Program-made: the position numbers and the translations under genes
In this document: piece after piece, positions 14,001 to 25,237 of the stretch
Layout of the letters: each line of letters opens with the position of its first letter
Numbering within the stretch: position 1 is the first letter of the stretch
Source of the DNA: Cliona cf. orientalis
Taxonomy: Eukaryota > Porifera > Demospongiae > Clionaida > Clionaidae
NCBI GenBank assembly: GCA_963930775.1
Contig: OZ005704.1
Location: 1,364,001 to 1,428,000, forward strand
Length of the DNA stretch: 64,000 nucleotides
Reading direction: 5' to 3'
Notes under the pieces: generated by a model
What the model was told of the DNA's origin: nothing
What the model saw: the letters and a program-made list of their open reading frames with translations, nothing else
Database searches by the model: none

Positions 14001-14771
14001 TGATAAACGAAAGGACACATGATACTAAGATCTACAGCATTTCGTAGATACTTGATAATCCCCCATGGTACATGGTCCACCAGCACGTTGAACATTACAC
14101 AATAATATATAATTACGTGATAAACATAATGATTAATAATTATTGGCATTGGTCCTATATGGAGCAGGACTGAGATCACCACGCTAGCAAAGCACTCGAA
14201 AATCCCCTCAGCTCTGTGTGTGCATGATTGTGTGAGGTGCTATATACACAATACTTGATATCATGTTACTTCAGATATTCACTGTAGCTAGCAACAATGA
14301 TACTAGCAAACACACCCAGCCAATAATCATCACTATAAATTTTTGGTTACCAGCTTATTTCATCACCATGAATAACGTTAGTTTATCGCTGGTTTTACAG
14401 ATCACACCACGAACACACAAGCTTACAGAAGAATTTGGGGTCTCCAACACTTATGCCTGTTGTGCGTTCATTGGTATGTATACAGTAATGATTGATGGTG
14501 CAGTACACAGAATAAATAAGTACTGTGTACAAACCATCAAATATTGTAGCCATACATTCGATTATTATGTTGCCATGGTGAGGGCAGCACACGGGTACCT
14601 GACTGACAGCCCTACACAGGGAAGGAAGCTTCTTAATTTTGCTGGGTGTAATTAGAGTTGTCCCACAAACCACATCAAAGGACGTACTCCTCTAAGAGTC
14701 TTGTTTACTGTGTGCGCTAGGGATGTATAGAGCCTCATAATTATCCATCACCAGAAATCAAGAAGAATTGT

Positions 14772-14802
<31 letters not shown>
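14772..14802 (+). repeat. Poly-G tract (31 G)
   Basis: Thirty-one consecutive G. It could fold as a G-quadruplex on the + strand and is likely to be length-variable and error-prone in sequencing. Confidence 0.95.
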
Positions 14803-14803
<1 letters not shown>

Positions 14804-15678
14804 TATCAAGGAGGTGAAGTCCAGTGATCAACGAAATTAATGATATATGGTGCTCCTGATGATATTCACTAAGATATATAGATCAAGGAGTACAGCAGAA
14901 TATGGCATTTTGTACCAGATACTACAATAAAATAATATTTATGCCTACACATAAATCATGATGCAATTTGCTCTAGGTGCTATCATTATTAAAGATAATA
15001 GGCTAGTAAAATACATTACACTACATGTACTGGTATACACCCATCATTAGCATAATATTCTTGTTACAATAACCAGAGTTACACAAGTGAGGGTTGGTGA
15101 GAGAATATCCTACTAGCTGCATTAGCAGCCATTAGTTAGCAAAAACACAACTACGACTATAATACTGGTAGAGAAATCCCATGCTGTAGAAGGATACATA
15201 TAAATCTGACGATTCAGCTGCCGCATGTTCAAGCTAACATGAATATCCGGCACTAACAGTTGTTGTTTAATTGCTGACAGCTGCCTTTTCTTCCCACCAC
15301 ACTTTCAGTAATGTATTGCAAAAGAGTAGACAGTGAAAAAAAAATTCACCACCACATCCTGCTTTTGAATAACTAGCTAGCAATATCTTGTTTAGGTCTT
15401 CCTTTTTTTGCTGAATCCTTGCCATTCAGTTACAGATATATACGTGCATGCAATGCTCAAGATTCAATGGCTGCATCATACTGTGTACGATAATTATTCT
15501 GTAGTCTTTAGTATAGTAACACATTCTCTACATGCACAATCATAATTATTACACCTTTCCGTATTAAAAGTCTCAATATCATGCACCATAAATTGACTGG
15601 ATGCATTTTTGTGAGCGTAATTCGGGGCGAGCCTGAGCGAGCCCCGAATACACGAGGTACAGGAAGCGGTTTTATATG

Positions 15679-15701
15679 TATATATATATATATATATATA
15701 T
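15679..15701. repeat. (TA)n microsatellite
   Basis: A short TA repeat 230 bp upstream of the first desaturase gene. Confidence 0.9.
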
Positions 15702-15933
15702 GTTTGTGCACAGATGATTTTCATCACCACTAGTATAATATTCAATACTTTCCCTTGTCCTGCTCATTTCTATAGCACAGCTATCACAGCTCTAACTACG
15801 TAGCTAGCTAGCATGCCGACCAGCCCCACCCCCACACACGTGCACGTATGTACACGCGCGCGCACCATGCATGTGGATATGGTCGATGGCACCACCCAGG
15901 GACGATCAGGCGAGGGGAAAAAAAAAAAACAAG

Positions 15934-17307
15934 ATGGAGGTTAGTGCAACGATCAAAGCTAAACAATTCAAGAGCGAGGAACTAGGCCGGCTGAACCAGC
16001 GACATAACGCACACGTGGCCTACGCTGGCAAGGTGTACGACGCCAGTGGGTTCCTGGCAAAGCACCCAGGTGGCTGCGACCAGTTGATGTTGGGAGCTGG
16101 GCGAGATATCACGCAGCTATTTCAGAGCTATCACAAACCCGGGACTGCCAAACTCATTGGAGAGAAATGCAAGTATGTAGGTGAACTAGTGGACAATGAA
16201 ATGCCCGCCTTTCCGCCAGCCGAGGGGGAATTCCTCAGAACTCTCCGGACTCGAGTCAATGATTATTTCAAGTCAAACAATCTCGACCCAAAGGTCGATT
16301 GGCTTACGTTTTCCCGTTACGCAGCCTTTGCAGTTCTTGCCATCCTATCATGGTACATGTGCATTGCATGTAATGACAGTCTGTGGTCACTGGGTGCATT
16401 GTTTGCTGCCATCTCTGGGTTCCTTTGTGCAATGGTTGCCATGACAATTGGCCATGATGGTAACCACTTCGCCATCACACACAAGCCTTGGGTCTGGAAA
16501 GCCTCCACGACCTTTGGTGATTGCATTATCGGCCTCTCGTCTTTATCGTGGACTTATCAACACACCTACGGCCACCACGTTTACACCAATATAGATGGGT
16601 TAGACCCTGACGTCGAGACGGTTAATGAGAGGCCAGATTTTTGGAGAATAAAGCCATTCCAAAACTGGTTCCCAACCTATCGATTCCAGCATATTTACAT
16701 GCCATTTCTTTACTCATTCCTTGCCATCAAAATGAAGCTTCAGGACTTTCACACCCTCTTCATAATGAAAAAAGCCAACATAAGAATCAATCCCCTCAGT
16801 ACTTACCAATTTGTAGCATTTTTCGCCGAAAAGGCACTACATGTCTCGTACCGATTCCTTATTCCCCTCCTATACATGCCCCTGCCATCTCTCCTAATAA
16901 TGAACCTAATTGCTGACGTAGTGATGGGGCTATGGCTGGCCATTGTTACCCAACTAAACCACGTCAACACTAAAGTCAACTGGCCATCCCCTCCAGACCA
17001 GTCCAAAAACAATCAACCTTATGAGAGAAATTGGGCAGAGATGCAGATTGCTTCAACAGTCGACTATGCCACAGAGAGCTGGTTCTGGACTGTATTCACA
17101 GGGGCTCTGAACCACCAGGTGGCACATCACCTCTTCCCTGGAGTCTTGCAAACCTACTATCCCCAAATAACACCAATTGTCAAAAGAACTTGCGCTGAAT
17201 TTGGAATTTGTTACTTTTTCATCCCCTCCGCTTGGGACGCTGTGCGCTGTCATCTCGGTTACTTAAAGGTCATGGGAGCCACCCCCAAGTCCCAAACAAA
17301 AGGATAG
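15934..17307 (+). CDS. Front-end fatty acyl desaturase with fused cytochrome b5, copy D1
   Basis: Single-exon gene, 457 residues. I start at the ATG of MEVSAT because copy D2 has the same start; 21 in-frame codons upstream run through an A tract and look untranslated. The N-terminal cytochrome b5 domain has the heme motif HPGG (44-47) and the second ligand in FQSYH. The desaturase domain has HDGNH (174-178), HTYGHH and QVAHH (395-399). Gln in place of the first His of box 3 is the mark of front-end enzymes (delta-5, delta-6, delta-8), which insert a double bond between an existing one and the carboxyl end. They act in the ER membrane with iron and O2. D1 is the most diverged copy: its linker after the fourth membrane segment reads WPSPPDQSKNN instead of the SSSPTxENSGDS of the others, and its upstream region lacks the shared promoter. 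It may be closest to the founder. The substrate cannot be told from sequence. Confidence 0.95.
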   Translation: MEVSATIKAKQFKSEELGRLNQRHNAHVAYAGKVYDASGFLAKHPGGCDQLMLGAGRDITQLFQSYHKPGTAKLIGEKCKYVGELVDNEMPAFPPAEGEFLRTLRTRVNDYFKSNNLDPKVDWLTFSRYAAFAVLAILSWYMCIACNDSLWSLGALFAAISGFLCAMVAMTIGHDGNHFAITHKPWVWKASTTFGDCIIGLSSLSWTYQHTYGHHVYTNIDGLDPDVETVNERPDFWRIKPFQNWFPTYRFQHIYMPFLYSFLAIKMKLQDFHTLFIMKKANIRINPLSTYQFVAFFAEKALHVSYRFLIPLLYMPLPSLLIMNLIADVVMGLWLAIVTQLNHVNTKVNWPSPPDQSKNNQPYERNWAEMQIASTVDYATESWFWTVFTGALNHQVAHHLFPGVLQTYYPQITPIVKRTCAEFGICYFFIPSAWDAVRCHLGYLKVMGATPKSQTKG

Positions 17308-20300
17308 CCTATTTAATGTTATCATTCCATTGCCTAAAATGGTCTTCTTAACGCAGCCCCTTCATGCTCCACATGGAAATTTATTGGTATAGTGTGAATG
17401 TTTTTATAAGACAGATAAGGGTAGTGTCCCAATTACATATAATGTTATTCATTGCAGTAAAGTATGTCTCGCTAGTATGTATACATCTGTTGTCTGGCTC
17501 ACTTTATCATAATCATATCATTTTTATGATAGAGGATGTTTATTTGCACCAGCCTGTTTCAGACTGGATTAAGTGCTACATGTGCATGTTTCATGCTGTT
17601 CCCAAGCAAGAAGAGTTTCGATGGAATTCCCCTGGAGGTCTAATTGAGAGATACAAGGGTCTTAGCTGGCCCAATTCATTATTTAATTTAGCTAATTAGT
17701 GCATGATCATGATGTCAATGCATGGAGCATGTCATGTGATTTAAGGGAGGATAATCATGAGTTTGTTATTTCCTTTCATGTTCGATGAGAGAAAGTTGCA
17801 ACAGACTAGTAAGCCTTTATATCATGTCAATCGGCTCCATGATTCCAAGAGTGTAGACAGCATAAACCACTGAATAAGAGGTACTGGAATGTCATTCTGG
17901 TATAGTCATGGTTTGCTATTTTTGAGGCAAAAGCAATGTTTGTCGTATCAGTTTTTGTGACAAATAATTAAATCATCTCAGTTATGCTGAATTTTAATTT
18001 GCGGGTAAATATCTATTAGTACATGTACTGGACTGAAGTTCAGGTGAACTGATCAAGGTGATACCAGGATTTATTAAACTTAAGATTTACATATGCTGGT
18101 ATACAATATTAATGATCCTTTGTATGTGTGCTGTTTGGTATGGTGTATATATCACTGCTGTCTGATACACATATCATGTTTTTCTTCTACATGCATACGA
18201 TGGGACGGGGGGAATGTACCTAGCTGAGTTATACGATCTGCCTGATATGCATGGTAAACGGACCAGCAAAGTAGTACACACACCAAGATGAGTGTCAACA
18301 TGCACCATACCACTTGTCGTTAACTACCCCGGTTGACCTTGCTCAACACAGGAAGGGGGCACCTCCCCCTTGTTATGTATGGTAGAGGACAGGAACCTTC
18401 AGTTTATACACAGCAAGGGTGTTGAACTTCCAATGATACCCCCTTAAGGAATACCTACCCTTGTTAAGTTGATCACCATGCACCACAGGAACCAACGGCC
18501 AGTCCACAAGGTATGTAATGAAAGGAACTTGATTTTTTTTATGCTGCTCACAAAAGGCAATAATATTACTGTACTTAATATGCTAATCTCATACGTTAAA
18601 TTGGATCATACGTTGTATTCGATAAACTACGGTATATATACATGCACCTCCCCTTGCTTAATAGTAAGGAGAAGACAGCTTCCAATTTAGTATTAGTCAG
18701 ACAAGTATTGTTATGGTGGCATATTCTACAAGTGCAAGTAATATACCATGATTATTCTAATAGAATGCAAGCTATAAAAATAATTACAATTTTTAATTTC
18801 GCACGATTTTCCGGTAAAGGTTGTCATGCGCTCCATTATGATACACTATGAAAAATCCTAGAACATGGATTTTCTTGCCTAATGCGTTTTAATAGCATAA
18901 ACACGGTAAGCAAGTTTCATCCCAGGCACAGGATTTCCTACATTACATCAATTAACTTAAATAGATTTAAATAAGTAGGACAATGCTACTATTTATATAC
19001 AGAGCACAAACTTAGTTTCACTGTTAGTACTGATGCATAGCATACCATAGCATCACCACAACTTTCTGGAGCCAGCAAAAATTAATCACAATAACACACA
19101 ACATTATATATTTCTAGGGATAAGAATTCCCCCCATCCACAAGTTTCAATGAATTCCTTGCGGATAATTTTCTGCTACAGCTAGCCAGTTGATTAGGTGG
19201 CCTTTTGAAATTATCATAACATCCACAGTACATGTTGTTTACGTTCACCAGGAGGTATATTATTATAGTACATGCATACAGCTTAAGTACAAAAATTCCC
19301 TCAATCCCATTTGTAGTACATTAATTATCATAATACATAATTAATTTTGTATAAATTTCCCTGTCTGGGTTTGAGACTTCCTGGAGCCAATTAGTTCAAG
19401 CTGGAGCATCAGATTTCAAAAGTTTCATGAGAATTCCTTCTCTTCATTATGCATACATACATCACATGTTAATGAACTACGTAACAATTAGTGTGCTTTA
19501 TTAGTAATGAGGAATGCAGCATCACTTCCTGTAGAGGAAGTGAACTTGTCCTCTGTCACCTTTACACATCATGAATCATAATAATATGACACCCCCCAAC
19601 TCCTCCACATTGAAGCATCTGGAACAAGCTAATTCTCCTTGTAGAGTCAAATAAAGAGTAAAAAGTGGAGAGGGAGGGGGCCACCCCTGCAGGGATGACA
19701 GACCAATTGACCACTAGGGGACAATGGTGGCAGTCCTTTGCACTTCCACTTCTCACAGGGGGTACACTCAAGTGGTGGGCCTAGACTTATCTGGAGACAA
19801 TAATCTGCTATATAATCTTGTGATCAATCATTGTACTGCCAGTAGGGTAGGATGCAGTGACAGCAATGGTGGGTGGGGGTACACTCGATCCTGAGAGGCC
19901 CTAGACTTTCATCTGGAGACAATAATCTGCTAATCCTATGATCATTGAACTGCTTTGACTTCCAGTAGGATGCAATGATAGCAAGTAGACTTCCATACTG
20001 AAATCCCCTCCCCAACCACCCACCATCATGGGGCCACCAGTCAGGACATTCACTTAGGAGACTCAATCATGTATTATCAATATGCTTTGGCTTCTAAGTG
20101 GAAGAAGCAAGGAACCATGTACAATGATTAAATTGTGTATATTCAATTTGGGGGGGGGGGGTGGGGAGTGAAAACCAGAGAATGCCCCCCCTCCCTGGGA
20201 ACCAACAGTTACTCTATCATCCATAACTGTTCCTTCCACTGTTATTGCATACAATGGAAACTCATAATATGATCAGTAATGGTCTAATGCAATAATTAAC

Positions 20301-20460
20301 CTTTGAAGACTAATGGCCAGAAGCCTTAGCTGATCACTGTACCTCATCTGCTATCCCTACCCAGTCAAACCTGTTGTACAGCTGCACCACTAAACCTCAG
20401 TTAGATAACGTATCCTTGTATCTTTGGCACAGAACTGAGATGTGCTCACGTTTCAATAAG
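17308..20460. other. Spacer between desaturases D1 and D2
   Basis: About 3.1 kb without a recognised gene and without the repeat modules that fill the later spacers. A local direct duplication of about 120 bp is visible: ATCTGGAGACAATAATCTGC occurs at about 19790 and 19914, each followed by a diverged copy of the same downstream text. A G tract lies near 20151-20160. Confidence 0.65.
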
Positions 20461-21846
20461 ATGGAAGTTAGTGCAACAACCAAAACTAAACGTTTCACGG
20501 GCGAGGAGCTAGGCCGGCTGAACCAGCGGTACAATGTACATGTGGCCTACGCTGGCAAGGTGTACGATGCCAGTGGGTTCCTGGCAAAGCATCCAGGTGG
20601 CTGCGACCAGTTGATGCTGGGAGCTGGGAGAGATATCACACAGCTGTTTCAGAGCTATCACAAACCCGGGACTGCCAAACTCATTGGAGAGAAATGCAAG
20701 TATGTAGGTGAACTAGTGGACAATGAAATGCCCACCTTTCCACCAACTGAGGGGGAATTCTTCTGCACGCTTCACTCAAGAGTAATGGACTACTTCAAGT
20801 CAAACAACCTTGATCCAAAAGTGAATGTATTTGCCTTCTTTCGTTACACGACCTTTGCTGTGCTCTCCATCCTATTCTGGTGTTTATGCATTGTTTTATG
20901 CCAGTCGTCATGGCAATTTACAGCAATGTTGGCGGCAGCTGCATCAGGATTTTTTGGTATACTTGTCGCCATGACTCTTAATCATGATGGCAACCATTTC
21001 TCCATCACCCACAAGCCATGGGTCTGGAGAGCATCTACTTTCGTTACCGATTGTATCAATGGGATATCCTCCCTCCTCTGGATGTATCAACACACCTACG
21101 GCCATCACATCTTCACCAACATAGATGGGTCAGATCCTGACGTTAACACAGTAAATGATGGTCTTGATTTCTGGAGGATCAAGCCATTTCAGGTATGGTT
21201 TCCCAACTATCGTTTTCAACACATCTATATGCCAATCTTGTACTCATTACTGCCTTTAAAAATGAAGCTTCAAGATTTCCACTCAATCCTCAAAATGAAA
21301 AAAGGAACTATTCAAATCAACCAACTAGGAAAATATCAGCTTGTCTCCTTTATCGCTGTTAAGACAATTCACTTTTCATATAGGATCATCCTCCCTTACC
21401 TGTTTATGCCCCTATCATCAATATTTATAATGAACCTTACTGCTGAATTGGCCGCTGGACTCTGGCTGGGGCCAATAACACAAATAAGCCATATCCATCC
21501 AGAAGCTTTTTTGTCTTCGCCAACAGCAGAGAATTCACTGAAAAAGGATCAAACAATAATCAAACAAAATTGGGCAGAGTTCCAGGTTGCTTCGACGGTT
21601 GACTATGCTACGGAGAGCTGGTTCTGGACCGTATTCACAGGGGCTATAAATCACGGAGTGGCCCACCACCTATTCCCTGGAGTCCTGCAAACCTACTATC
21701 CCCAAATAACGCCCATCATTAAGAAAACGTGTGCCGAATTTGGACTTCACTATTATGAAATTCCGTCCTTCTGGGACGCTCTGCGTTGTCATCTTGGCTT
21801 CCTGAAGGTCATGGGTGCCGCACCCATGTCCCAGACAAAGGGATGA
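20461..21846 (+). CDS. Front-end desaturase, copy D2, with an altered third histidine box
   Basis: Single exon, 461 residues, start MEVSATTKTKRF as in D1. HPGG is at 44-47, HDGNH at 175-179 and HTYGHH at 211-216. The third box reads GVAHH (399-403) instead of QVAHH; all three bases of that codon differ (GGA against CAG). Gln at this position is characteristic of front-end enzymes, so activity or specificity may have changed. A His directly before it (HGVAHH) could give an HX3HH box instead. The rest of the frame is fully open and well conserved, which argues against simple decay. The proximal upstream region keeps only part of the shared promoter (CCTGTTG, CAGCTG) and has no TATAAA. Confidence 0.93.
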   Translation: MEVSATTKTKRFTGEELGRLNQRYNVHVAYAGKVYDASGFLAKHPGGCDQLMLGAGRDITQLFQSYHKPGTAKLIGEKCKYVGELVDNEMPTFPPTEGEFFCTLHSRVMDYFKSNNLDPKVNVFAFFRYTTFAVLSILFWCLCIVLCQSSWQFTAMLAAAASGFFGILVAMTLNHDGNHFSITHKPWVWRASTFVTDCINGISSLLWMYQHTYGHHIFTNIDGSDPDVNTVNDGLDFWRIKPFQVWFPNYRFQHIYMPILYSLLPLKMKLQDFHSILKMKKGTIQINQLGKYQLVSFIAVKTIHFSYRIILPYLFMPLSSIFIMNLTAELAAGLWLGPITQISHIHPEAFLSSPTAENSLKKDQTIIKQNWAEFQVASTVDYATESWFWTVFTGAINHGVAHHLFPGVLQTYYPQITPIIKKTCAEFGLHYYEIPSFWDALRCHLGFLKVMGAAPMSQTKG

Positions 21847-22071
21847 CAAAGATAGATAATAACACATGCATGTGTACCTTACTTGCTATATCCACAATAT
21901 ATACGTAGATCATGGCACAAACATTAACCTGTTGTGCTTGCTGCACTATTGTGTCCACATTTTTAGATTTATGGCACAAATGTCATGTACAGAAACTATA
22001 CACAATAACTATACCTCAATGTAATCTCATCACTGTCTCAATTACATGTACATGTGTAAATCTGTTGAATA

Positions 22072-22296
22072 CCGTGAAGCGACACTTTTCTGCGCGAGTT
22101 TTATATATGCGAATTAGCTATGCGAGTCAAGTGGCGGTCGCATAAATTTGTATCCACAGAAATATTATCGTGCCATATGTTTGTAATGCATGACGCAACA
22201 TTTAAACGCATAAATAAAAACACGTAAATTTTTCAAGAGGCCCGTTTTGACTGATTGGCATAATTTTTTCTTGCGCAGAAAAATGTACCTTTACGG
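22072..22296. mobile_element. TA-flanked MITE, 225 bp (copy 1 of 2)
   Basis: Terminal inverted repeats begin CCGTGAAGCGACA and, on the other strand, CCGTAAAGGTACA, followed by TTTTCTGCGC. TA is duplicated at 22070-22071 and 22297-22298. The empty site (TTGAATAGCTGCTC) is seen near 30474. It has the terminal pattern and target of Tc1/mariner-type elements and no coding capacity. Confidence 0.85.
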
Positions 22297-22335
22297 TAGC
22301 TGCTCTTATATAACCTTAAACCATTTAGATCAGAG

Positions 22336-22450
22336 ATGGCCTCACATACATGTACGTAGTGACAGGCATTTCAAAGGTGAGAAGCTAGGCCGGCTGAACC
22401 AGTGACACAATGCACACGTGGCCTATGCTGACCCACTGTACATGTAACGG
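22336..22450 (+). pseudogene. Truncated desaturase 5' fragment
   Basis: Begins ATGGCCTCACATA and carries the first ~85 bp of a desaturase gene with stops in frame. It leaves the homology at GCCTATGCTG, then continues ACCCACTGTACATGTAA like the other fragments of this type. A decayed copy of the desaturase promoter precedes it. Confidence 0.85.
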
Positions 22451-22739
22451 CCAGTGAAGCCAGAGGGTCTCCAATAGACGAAGGAAGCATTTTTATAATG
22501 TACATATAATGTGTACATGTACTACTAATGGACAGAAACCATAACCGATAACTGCACCTGGTTATTAATAATTATATACATGTTTTCTTTGCAATTTGAT
22601 GACCAATTGACAGAAGCCATAGCTGCAGATAATTACACCTCATCACCGTCTCAATTACATGTACCTGTATATCCATTCAAACCTGTTTAACAGCTGCTCC
22701 TTTACCATAGATAGACAATGTCAGTTTGATAGGACAGAG

Positions 22740-22841
22740 ATGGGCTCACATAGTGACAGGCATTTCACAGGTGAGAAACTAGGCCAGCTGAACCAGCGAC
22801 ACAATGCACACGTGGCCTATGCTGACCCATTGCACATGTAA
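22740..22841 (+). pseudogene. Truncated desaturase 5' fragment with an intact 33-codon frame
   Basis: The only short fragment whose frame stays open from the normal ATG. It encodes MGSHSDRHFTGEKLGQLNQ and onward to AYADPLHM and TAA. It matches the first 27 residues of D3-D5 and departs at GCCTATGCTG like the others. It cannot bind heme or desaturate. It might only be a decaying copy that has kept its frame by chance. Confidence 0.8.
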
Positions 22842-22974
22842 CAGCCGGCGAAGCCACAGGGTCTCCAATAGATGAAGGAAGCATCAGTATACTTAATGTA
22901 CACTGTACATAATATAATTATGTACATGTATACTAATGGACAGAAACCATAACTGATAACTGCACCTCATTACC

Positions 22975-23072
22975 GTCTCAATTACATGTATATCCATCCA
23001 AATCTGTTGAACAGCTGCTCCTATAAACTTCGCTTTACCATAGATAGATAACGTCAGTTTGATAGACCAGAG
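22975..23072 (+). promoter_or_regulatory. Shared desaturase promoter (D3 shown)
   Basis: Conserved in front of D3-D9. The order is GTCTCAATTACATGTATATCC, then CTGTTGAACAGCTGCTCCTA, TATAAA, and TTTGATAGANCAGAGATG at the start codon. The TATA-like box starts at 23022 (D3), 25188 (D4), 28828 (D5), 35551 (D6), 38012 (D7) and 48824 (D8), 47-51 bp before each ATG. In D9 it is TATATTT at 54510, 39 bp before. A TSS about 30 bp downstream would leave a 5'UTR of about 20 nt. The E-box CAGCTG adjoins the TATA box; D6 has lost it. Function is inferred from position and conservation. Confidence 0.65.
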
Positions 23073-24458
23073 ATGAGCTCACATAGTGACAGGCGTTTCA
23101 CAAGCGAGGAGATAGGCCGGCTGAACCAGCGACACAATGCACACGTAGCCTACGCTGGCAAGGTGTACGACGCCAGTGGGTTCCTGACAAAGCACCCAGG
23201 TGGCTGTGACCAGTTGATGCTGGGAGCTGGGCGAGATATCACGCAGCTATTTCAGAGCTATCACAAACCCGGGACTGCCAAACTCATTGGAGAGAAATGC
23301 ACGTATGTAGGTGAACTAGTGGACAATGAAATGCCCACCTTTCCACCAACTGAGGGGGAATTCTTCTGCACACTTCACTCGAGAGTAATGGACTACTTCA
23401 AGTCAAACAACCTTGATCCAAAAGTAAATGCACTTGCCTTCTTTCGTTACACGACCTTTGCTGTGCTCTCCATCCTATTCTGGTGTTTGTGCATCGTTTT
23501 ATGCCAGTCATCATGGCACCTCACCGCATTGTTGGCGGCAGTTGCAACAGGATTTTTTGGCATACTAGTCAATATGACAATTACTCATGATGGCAACCAC
23601 TTTGCAATCACCCACAAGCCATGGGTCTGGAGAGCATCCACTTTCGTTAGCGATTGTATCAACGGGATATCCTCCCTCCCCTGGATGTATCAACACACCT
23701 ACGGCCATCACATCTTCACCAATATAGATGGGTCAGATCCTGACATTAAGACGATAAACAATGGTCTCGACTTCTGGAGGATCAAGCCATTTCAGCAATG
23801 GTTTCCCAACTATCGTTTTCAACACATCTATATGCCAATACTGTACTCAATAGCTACTATAAAAGTGAAACTTCAAGACTTCCACTCCATCCTCATAATG
23901 AAAAAGGGACCTATTCGAATAAATCAATTGGGCACTTACCAGCTTGTCTCCTTCATTGCTTCTAAGGTAATCTTTTTTTCATACAGGTTCATTCTTCCTT
24001 ACCTGTTCATGCCCATATCATTGATATTTCTAATAAACCTTGCTGCCGAAGTGACCACCAGTCTCTGGCTAATTCCAATATCAGTACTAAACCACGTCAA
24101 TGCCGAAGCTTTTTCATCCTCTCCAACTGTTGAGAATTCTGGTGATTCATTGAAAAATGATCAAACAATAATTAAACAAAATTGGGCAGAGTTCCAGGTT
24201 GCTACAACGGTTGATTACGCCACAGAGAGCTGGTTCTGGACCGTATTCACAGGAGCTCTGAACCACCAGGTGGCGCATCACATCTTCCCTGGAGTCCTAC
24301 AAATCTACTATCCCCAAATAACACCCATTGTCAAAAGAACTTGTGCCGAATTTGGACTCTGCTATAATGAAGTGCCGTCCTTCTGGGATGCTCTGCGCTG
24401 TCATCTTGGGTACCTGAAGGTCATGGGTACCGCTCCAAAGTCCCAGGCAAAGGGATGA
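23073..24458 (+). CDS. Front-end fatty acyl desaturase, copy D3
   Basis: Single exon, 461 residues, ATG in the shared CAGAGATGAGC context. Heme motif HPGG is at 41-44 and the second heme His at 64. Membrane segments flank HDGNH (172-176); HTYGHH is at 208-213 and QVAHH at 399-403, so all expected ligands are present. Residues just before box 1 (LVNMTIT) and at 333-341 (LIPISVLNH) differ from the other copies. Codon 11 is Ser, which removes the cryptic splice donor CAG/GTGAG seen at this place in most copies. It acts in the ER membrane, taking electrons from its own b5 domain. The preferred acyl chain is unknown. Confidence 0.95.
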   Translation: MSSHSDRRFTSEEIGRLNQRHNAHVAYAGKVYDASGFLTKHPGGCDQLMLGAGRDITQLFQSYHKPGTAKLIGEKCTYVGELVDNEMPTFPPTEGEFFCTLHSRVMDYFKSNNLDPKVNALAFFRYTTFAVLSILFWCLCIVLCQSSWHLTALLAAVATGFFGILVNMTITHDGNHFAITHKPWVWRASTFVSDCINGISSLPWMYQHTYGHHIFTNIDGSDPDIKTINNGLDFWRIKPFQQWFPNYRFQHIYMPILYSIATIKVKLQDFHSILIMKKGPIRINQLGTYQLVSFIASKVIFFSYRFILPYLFMPISLIFLINLAAEVTTSLWLIPISVLNHVNAEAFSSSPTVENSGDSLKNDQTIIKQNWAEFQVATTVDYATESWFWTVFTGALNHQVAHHIFPGVLQIYYPQITPIVKRTCAEFGLCYNEVPSFWDALRCHLGYLKVMGTAPKSQAKG

Positions 24459-24627
24459 TAAACATACATGTGTACTACTTGAACCTTACTTGATGCACTA
24501 TTGTGTCCACATTTTTAGATTTATGGCACAAATGTCATGTATAGAAACTATACACAATAACTATACCTCAATGTAATCTCATCACTGTCTCAATTACATG
24601 TAGCTACATATGTAAATCTGTTGAATA

Positions 24628-24845
24628 CCGTAAAGCGATACTTTTCTGCGCGAGTTTTATATATGTGAATTATGCGAGTCAAGCGGCGGTCGCATAAATT
24701 TGTATCCACATAAATATTATTGCGCCATATGTTTGTAATGCATGCAACGTTTAAACGCATAAATAAAAGCACGTAAATTTTTCAAGAGGCCCATTTCGAC
24801 CAATTCGCATAATTTTTTCATGCGCAGAAAAATGTACCTTTACGG
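24628..24845. mobile_element. TA-flanked MITE, 218 bp (copy 2 of 2)
   Basis: Same element as at 22072-22296, inserted at exactly the same TA of the repeat unit (TA at 24626-24627 and 24846-24847). It was therefore copied along with the unit rather than inserted twice. Confidence 0.85.
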
Positions 24846-24889
24846 TAGCTGCTCTTATATAAACATAAACCATTAAATTTAGATCAGAG

Positions 24890-25010
24890 ATGGCCTCAAC
24901 TACATGTATGTAGTGACAGGCATTTCACAGGTGAGAAGCTAGGCCGGCTGAACCAGCGACACAATGCATACGTGGCCTATGCTGACCCACTGCACATGTA
25001 ACAGCCGGTG
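24890..25010 (+). pseudogene. Truncated desaturase 5' fragment
   Basis: ATGGCCTCAACTACATG, then the F-T-G-E-K-L-G-like segment out of frame, ending at GCCTATGCTG and ACCCACTGCACATGTAA. It sits between D3 and D4, directly after the MITE-carrying promoter copy. Confidence 0.85.
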
Positions 25011-25237
25011 AAGCCACAGGATCTTCAATAGACGAAGGAACCATCAGTATACATAATGTCGGTATATATAATGTACATATATGTACATGTACATGTATAC
25101 TAATGACAGAAACCATAACTGATAACTGCACCTCATCACCGTCTCAATTACATGTATATCCATTCAAACCTGTTGAACAGCTGCTCCTATAAAAGTCACT
25201 TTACCACAGAAGACAACGTCAGTTTGATAGATCAGAG

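Larger units (their letters stand above)
11030..15933. other. Intergenic region without recognised genes
   Basis: About 4.9 kb. It is AT-rich with many short inverted words. A GC-richer patch at about 12830-12955 has an open frame on + but no recognisable domain. Two diverged direct copies of about 60 bp lie at 13945-14005 and 14060-14127 (both contain TTGAACATTACA and ACGTGATAAAC). A hairpin-forming ATTCGGGGC...GCCCCGAAT lies at 15620-15649. The open frames here (for example 14263-14655) show no family I know. Confidence 0.6.

Noticed and set aside
14263..14655. 130-codon frame in the intergenic region
   Set aside because: Overlaps an equally long frame on the other strand; biased composition and no recognisable motif.
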